Assembly (NCBI GenBank): GCA_024398755.1
Contig: JAKSIQ010000013.1
Span: 1-38,640, forward strand
DNA from: Bacteroidaceae bacterium
GTDB lineage: Bacteria > Bacteroidota > Bacteroidia > Bacteroidales > Bacteroidaceae
Length of the DNA: 38,640 nucleotides
Direction of reading: 5' to 3'
Shown here: one piece after another, positions 34,145 to 38,640 of the stretch
How positions within the stretch are numbered: the stretch's first letter is position 1
Layout of the letters: the number at the start of each line of letters is the position of its first letter
Made by a program: the position numbers and the translations under genes
Notes under the pieces: generated by a model
The model's input: the letters and a program-made list of their open reading frames with translations, nothing else
Database searches by the model: none
Told to the model about the DNA's origin: nothing

Positions 34145-35677
34145 ATGGCTGATTTCATATATTCACTCAAAGGAATAAGCAACACTGAAAAATTCTCCAG
34201 ACTATACAGGCATCAGAAGGAAGTTGCACCTGGTCTGACACTGTTTTCAAATTATGACATCGAGGAGTATCAGTCAAAACAGGCCTGCGCTTTCATAGTA
34301 GGCACCTGCACAGTTCTCGGAAAAGACAAAGGCAGTTTCATTACAGGAGCCCTGAATTCATTTGATGCGGACACGACAATGCCTTCACTGCAAAGGAATC
34401 TTGTCGGACAGTATGTGGCAATCATCGTCACCGAATCAGGGAAGTCGTATATACAGTCTGATTTTCTGAACATACGCAGCATCTTCTTTGATGCCGAAGC
34501 ACATCAGGCAGCATCTGCCATAGGAGCGCTTGATGCCATGTCCGGCAGCAAAGACGACTACAAGGCATTCGAATTCCGAGCCATGAGAGGCTGTCTGTAT
34601 CCGCAGTGGCTGGGAAGCACAACGGCTCTACCATCGGTTTCAAGACTCAGAATCTGCCAGTATCTGGAAATTGACCACGCCACTGGCGCACTCAACGTAC
34701 ATGACACCGTCGTAAAAATGGACAACACGAAGCCGGCAACACCTGAGAAGAATGCTTTCATCTGTACCGGTATCCTGAAATCCATCATAGGACACTTCTC
34801 GAACTATCATGCTGCATCGACCATTACCGGAGGATATGACAGCCGTATCATTTCTGCAATCTGTTCAAAGAAGATTGACGACCTCACCCTGCGCATATCA
34901 ACTTTCGGCGACCCGGGATTCAAGGATCTGAAGATTGCCAGAAAAGTAGCATCGGTACTTGGCAGAAGAATGGCCGTATACAATGCAAACCTGAAAGACG
35001 AGGCTGAAGACTTCTTCAATTACACCGACGGACTGACACCGTTCGAAAACTGCATTGTCACAAGCATGATGTACAGGACAGGTGATTTTGAAGTAGGTTT
35101 CGGCGGCACGCTAGGAACGGAGATTTTCTCAACTCTAAGATATGTGACATGCGAAGAGCTGGTAAGCGATTTCTGCCGCATAGCTTCACAGAGCAAGGAC
35201 AGCGAAAAATACATCAAGCGATTTGAAGAAGCCATCAGAAATGAGATAGAACACATTTCAAGTCACATAAAGCTGGCTGAATATGAAGAAAGAGACATTG
35301 TGCGCCTGTTCTGGACTTTTGCCACCGCACGTTTCTCATCGCCTATAGTATCGGCTTATGATATAAACGGACATCAGATGGAGCCTTTCGCTACATTCCC
35401 GATGGTTGAAGCTGCGCTGGGCATTTCGTATGATTTCCAGGGTGACCAGAAAACACACGGCCGCTTCTACATGATTCCGAAAATGATCATGAAGTCAGTA
35501 AGCACAAGAGTCGGAATGATTGATTCCACACATTTTGCGCCGTTCCTTCCGGTTTCATTCTTCACATTCCCGCTTTACGTCATAGGTAAGTTCAAGGCAA
35601 ATATATACTACAAGACAAAAAAGAACCGTGAATTCCCGTTTGTCTGGGATGCCGGATACAGGAATTACTACGAATAA
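34145..35677 (+). CDS. Asparagine-synthetase-like PP-loop protein without glutaminase cysteine
   Basis: The 510-residue protein follows the AsnB plan. An N-terminal region ends in FLNIRSIFF (107-115), like the AsnB DRLGIRPLYY segment. A synthetase domain follows with the ATP pyrophosphatase loop TITGGYDSR (226-234). The N-terminus begins Met-Ala-Asp, so the Cys2 nucleophile needed to use glutamine is missing. The GDE motif of AsnB is replaced by GGTLGTE in the later acidic loop. Relatives in O-antigen loci are thought to amidate uronic acids, and others make beta-lactam or lasso rings. Here an adenylating, ligase-like modification of a sugar or carrier is likely but unproven. It lies 24 bp after the initiating transferase gene. 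Confidence 0.75.
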   Translation: MADFIYSLKGISNTEKFSRLYRHQKEVAPGLTLFSNYDIEEYQSKQACAFIVGTCTVLGKDKGSFITGALNSFDADTTMPSLQRNLVGQYVAIIVTESGKSYIQSDFLNIRSIFFDAEAHQAASAIGALDAMSGSKDDYKAFEFRAMRGCLYPQWLGSTTALPSVSRLRICQYLEIDHATGALNVHDTVVKMDNTKPATPEKNAFICTGILKSIIGHFSNYHAASTITGGYDSRIISAICSKKIDDLTLRISTFGDPGFKDLKIARKVASVLGRRMAVYNANLKDEAEDFFNYTDGLTPFENCIVTSMMYRTGDFEVGFGGTLGTEIFSTLRYVTCEELVSDFCRIASQSKDSEKYIKRFEEAIRNEIEHISSHIKLAEYEERDIVRLFWTFATARFSSPIVSAYDINGHQMEPFATFPMVEAALGISYDFQGDQKTHGRFYMIPKMIMKSVSTRVGMIDSTHFAPFLPVSFFTFPLYVIGKFKANIYYKTKKNREFPFVWDAGYRNYYE

Positions 35678-35723
35678 CTGGCAACCAGCCGTCATTCTAC
35701 AACCAATCATTACGCCACCATTT

Positions 35724-38372
35724 ATGAAGAGAATCCTTTATTCTATTCTGATTGTCTGTGCATTTGCCGCATGTACAGAAAACAATGCCAGTCAGGAACT
35801 GCCAGGTCTGGCTATCAATGAAAAAGGTTATTATGAAGAACCGGGCGTCAACGTGCTTGTGTACTCCAATCAGTATCAGGGCATTTTCTGTGACGAAAAG
35901 ACCGCCGGCATTGAACTTATTCAGCGCGGTGTCAGAATTGGCACCGGCGGCGGTGTACGCCTTATGAACACACCTGAGCAGTGGGATATATATGCCACTA
36001 TGACAGACCGAAGCATCGACACTTTAGACGGGGTTATCAACTGCCGCTTCAATTATCCCGATTACAGTTTCGAATATGGTCTGACGGTAAAGTCGGAAGG
36101 CTGCGGCATGATAATTCAGGTTAATCTGGACAAGCCTCTGCCTGCAGATCTTGAAGGCAAAGCCGGACTGAATATGGAGTTTTTCCCTGCAACATATTTC
36201 GGCAAGACATATCTTGTTGACGGCCAGAGCGAAATATTTCCGCGCTATCCGTCAAGCGACACTGAAATGCGTCCCGTGTCGGAAAAAATCACGCAGTTCT
36301 ACGGTCTTTCCACATTTGATGACCGTGGACGCGACGAATTCATAGTTCCAAGTCCCATATCAAAAGGACATACTCTGGTGCTTGCCCCCGAAGATAAAGC
36401 ACTGCGCGTGCTATTCCATTCGGATTCGGAAATCTGTCTGTTTGACGGGCGCAATCTGTCACAGAACGGAACATTCGTCGTCAGGTCGTTGCTTCCCGCA
36501 GGCGAGACAGGCACCGTTCTTGAATGGTATGTTGAGCCTACACTGGATTCAGAATGGATAAGGGAACCGAACATAGGTTTCTCGCAAATAGGTTACACTC
36601 CGGCCCAGAAAAAGGTTGCAGTCATTGAACTCGACCCGAATGACAGACTTGCCGACAAGGCAACGGTCTGGCGTGTCAATGCCGATGGGAGCAACACAGA
36701 GGTTCTGCAGGCCGATGTCACGGAATGGGGTATTTTCTACGACCGCTACAACTACGCGCATGCCGACTTCAGTGCAGTTACTGAACCGGGCACATATTTT
36801 ATTGAATATAACGGTGTACGCACCAACCCGTTCCCAATTAACGAAGACGTCTATAAAGGCAAGTGGTACAACACAATGGACGTGTGGCTGCCTGTACAGA
36901 TGGACCACATGATGGTGAACGAAGCCTATCGCGTCTGGCATGGCCGTTCTCACATGGATGATGCCATTCAGGCGCCCACCAACTACCAGCAGCATGACGG
37001 CTATCGTATGGGAGACACGACCAACACAAAATACAAACCGTATGAACACATTCCGGGGCTTGCTGTAGGAGCATGGTACGATGCCGGTGACTTTGACATC
37101 CAGTCCGGCACTGTAATCGGCCTGACCACACAGCTGGCAGAACTTTGGGATGTGCTGCGTCCGGAGCGCGACCAGACATATATTGACCAGCAGACGCAAT
37201 TCGTTGACATTCATCGTCCGGACGGCCTGCCCGATGTAATCCAGCAGGTTGAGCACGGAGCCCTTAATCTGTGCGCGCAGATTGAGAATATCGGATTCAT
37301 TGCAGGAGGTATTGTACAGGGCAACATGCACCAGTACCATCATCTGGGCGATGCTGTAAATATTACCGACGGTTACATCTATGACCCGGAACTGGAACCG
37401 TATCAGGTTCTTGACAACAAATATTCGGGAACTCTCGATGACCGTTTCGCTTTCACCAACAACGCAGGCAACCCGATGTCAAATGTCAGCGTCTGTGCGG
37501 CCCTTGCCCATGCGGCCAAAGTTCTAAAGCCGTATATTCCTGAAACTGCAGCCCGCTGCGAGTTGAACGCTTTGAAGCTTTGGGAGGATATGGATGAATA
37601 TCAGGAACAGATACAGGCACGTCAGCAAACCCAGCAGAATGGCCAGACAGGCAGAAACGGTCGTGGGTGGAATCAGGACCGGTCGGCTGCTGCCATACAG
37701 TTGTGGCTTCTGACAGGCGATGACAAATACAAGGAAATCTTCATGCCAGGCGTCATGCGTCAGATTGAAGCTGCAAGACAGGCTCCACAGGGTGTCGACG
37801 ACAACCGCACCATGGGCGGTAGCGCAATGCGCGCCCCACGTGTCAACCTTACAACCGCTCTCATGCTTCTACCATACATGGATGACGAATTCAAGGAAAA
37901 AATCCGTGAAGTTGTTCCTGTTTTCGTGCAGAACGCTGAAAACGAGGCCAAATCAACTCCTTACGGTGTCCCTGTAGCAGGAGGCACTTGGGGTGGAACA
38001 GAACGTGTCATCAGCTGGGCCCAGGACAACTATATGGTATGGCGCTACTTCCCAGACATGATTGACCCGGAACTGGTACTGGCAGGTCTGAACTTCATTT
38101 ACGGGTGTCACCCGTATTCAAACGTATCGTTCATAACCGCTGTTGGCGTGAACACCAAGAAGGTGGCATACGGCAACAACCGTGCCGACTACACCTTCAT
38201 ACCAGGTGGCATTGTTCCCGGTCTGGTACTTTTGAAGCCTGATTTCCTTGAGCACAAGGATGACTATCCGTTCCTTTGGGGTGAAAACGAATGCTGCACA
38301 CGTTCCGTACCTTCGTACGTAACCATTTCTATAGGTGCGCAGGAAATTGCAAAGGCTATAAACGACAGATAA
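35724..38372 (+). CDS. GH9 endoglucanase lipoprotein
   Basis: The start at 35724 is chosen because it opens a lipoprotein signal peptide with Cys16 (CAFAAC). A longer frame from 35628 would bury it within the upstream gene. The mature 882-residue product has the same unassigned N-terminal module (about 20-275) as the GH9 enzyme at 2916, then a CelD_N domain (from about 279, FSQIGYTP). The catalytic domain carries DAGD at 453-456 and Glu856 as the expected acid in GENE. A Gln/Gly/Asn/Arg-rich insert lies at about residues 628-655. It is read through from the polysaccharide genes, with 46 bp and no promoter between, so it might act on the cell's own polymer as well as on cellulose. Confidence 0.9.
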   Translation: MKRILYSILIVCAFAACTENNASQELPGLAINEKGYYEEPGVNVLVYSNQYQGIFCDEKTAGIELIQRGVRIGTGGGVRLMNTPEQWDIYATMTDRSIDTLDGVINCRFNYPDYSFEYGLTVKSEGCGMIIQVNLDKPLPADLEGKAGLNMEFFPATYFGKTYLVDGQSEIFPRYPSSDTEMRPVSEKITQFYGLSTFDDRGRDEFIVPSPISKGHTLVLAPEDKALRVLFHSDSEICLFDGRNLSQNGTFVVRSLLPAGETGTVLEWYVEPTLDSEWIREPNIGFSQIGYTPAQKKVAVIELDPNDRLADKATVWRVNADGSNTEVLQADVTEWGIFYDRYNYAHADFSAVTEPGTYFIEYNGVRTNPFPINEDVYKGKWYNTMDVWLPVQMDHMMVNEAYRVWHGRSHMDDAIQAPTNYQQHDGYRMGDTTNTKYKPYEHIPGLAVGAWYDAGDFDIQSGTVIGLTTQLAELWDVLRPERDQTYIDQQTQFVDIHRPDGLPDVIQQVEHGALNLCAQIENIGFIAGGIVQGNMHQYHHLGDAVNITDGYIYDPELEPYQVLDNKYSGTLDDRFAFTNNAGNPMSNVSVCAALAHAAKVLKPYIPETAARCELNALKLWEDMDEYQEQIQARQQTQQNGQTGRNGRGWNQDRSAAAIQLWLLTGDDKYKEIFMPGVMRQIEAARQAPQGVDDNRTMGGSAMRAPRVNLTTALMLLPYMDDEFKEKIREVVPVFVQNAENEAKSTPYGVPVAGGTWGGTERVISWAQDNYMVWRYFPDMIDPELVLAGLNFIYGCHPYSNVSFITAVGVNTKKVAYGNNRADYTFIPGGIVPGLVLLKPDFLEHKDDYPFLWGENECCTRSVPSYVTISIGAQEIAKAINDR

Positions 38373-38640
38373 TGGAACTCACAGAGAAGGAAATCTCGGA
38401 AAGACTTGTTGAAACACGTAACCAGCTGCCACAAGATGTGCAGCTGGTTGCCGTTTCAAAAACACATCCAAGCAGCGCGGTACTAGCCGCATACAATGCC
38501 GGACAAAGGCTGTTCGGTGAGAACAAGGTTCAGGAAATGACACTCAAGCACAACGAACTGCCTTCCGACATAGAATGGCATTTCATAGGCCATGTACAGA
38601 AGAACAAAATCAAGATTATGGCTCCATACGTTAGTGTCAT
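38372..38640 (+). CDS. yggS: YggS/PLPBP-family PLP-binding protein (partial)
   Basis: The gene starts with a TAATG overlap with the GH9 stop and runs off the window after about 89 codons. The visible part has QLVAVSKTH, with the PLP lysine, then [10 protein letters not shown] and [11 protein letters not shown], which are diagnostic of the YggS/PROSC family. These proteins bind PLP and control its supply and amino acid balance but have no known enzyme activity. The link to the glycosidase is probably only transcriptional. Confidence 0.92.
   Translation, partial: MELTEKEISERLVETRNQLPQDVQLVAVSKTHPSSAVLAAYNAGQRLFGENKVQEMTLKHNELPSDIEWHFIGHVQKNKIKIMAPYVSV

Noticed and set aside
35628-35723. An upstream ATG start for the second GH9 gene
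   Set aside because: It overlaps the AsnB-like gene and would place 32 residues before a clear lipoprotein signal peptide that starts at 35724.
36549-37343. A 264-codon open frame on the - strand inside the second GH9 gene
   Set aside because: It is fully antisense to a clear GH9 coding region, its product has an odd composition rich in Cys, Val and His, and no motif is seen. It is a shadow of the + strand codons.

Overview
This looks like a chromosomal segment from a member of the Bacteroidetes, most likely a plant-fibre-degrading gut or rumen Bacteroidales (Prevotella-like). The evidence is the repeated promoter form TAnnTTTG with an upstream TTTG-like box, the near absence of purine-rich ribosome binding sites, lipoprotein signal peptides on secreted enzymes, and the gene content: GH9 and GH10 glycosidases, a carboxy(nor)spermidine-type polyamine operon, and an LruC-domain lipoprotein. 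No rRNA, tRNA, insertion sequence, phage gene or CRISPR array was seen. Coding density is very high. The longest stretch without a clear gene is the first 207 bases, and no other gap exceeds about 150 bases.

Region 1 (1-5468, + strand). After the probable tail of an upstream gene comes one 898-residue polypeptide carrying a whole amino-acid-type ABC importer: permease, a substrate-binding domain that reads as circularly permuted, a membrane anchor, an ATPase and a degenerate anti-sigma-like domain. A GH9 endoglucanase follows 11 bp later.

Region 2 (5496-11148, - strand). A tight five-gene polyamine operon reads carboxynorspermidine decarboxylase, arginine decarboxylase, spermidine-synthase-like protein, agmatinase-family ureohydrolase, carboxynorspermidine synthase. 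It can make spermidine from arginine and aspartate semialdehyde without S-adenosylmethionine decarboxylase, possibly through carboxyaminopropylagmatine.

Region 3 (11235-15627, - strand). A GH10 xylanase lipoprotein has a Gly/Phe/Pro/Gln repeat insert inside its catalytic domain. Next to it is a regulatory pair: a membrane protein with two complete histidine kinase modules in tandem, and a stand-alone Hpt protein.

Region 4 (15645-34120). This is an exopolysaccharide locus. A lone GT2 gene is followed by a long + strand operon of overlapping genes: single-domain response regulator, LruC lipoprotein, half-length TolC-like protein, Wzc-like protein with a degenerate kinase domain, Wzy-like polymerase, two GT2 enzymes, a GT4 enzyme, Wzx-like flippase, hexapeptide acyltransferase and another GT4-like enzyme. 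A three-gene - strand cassette (GT2, membrane-anchored EEP hydrolase, GT2) faces it. The cassette is divergent from the initiating sugar-phosphate transferase, and the two promoters interlock over a perfect palindrome.

Region 5 (34145-38640, + strand). An asparagine-synthetase-like PP-loop protein without a glutaminase cysteine is followed by a second GH9 lipoprotein and the start of a YggS-family gene.

The simplest working model is that the double kinase, Hpt and receiver form a split phosphorelay controlling or sensing polymer production. The initiating transferase, seven glycosyltransferases, Wzx and Wzy build the repeat unit and polymer. The Wzc-like protein and the half-TolC protein may replace the usual Wza export path. 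The flanking glycosidases handle plant or self-made beta-glucans.
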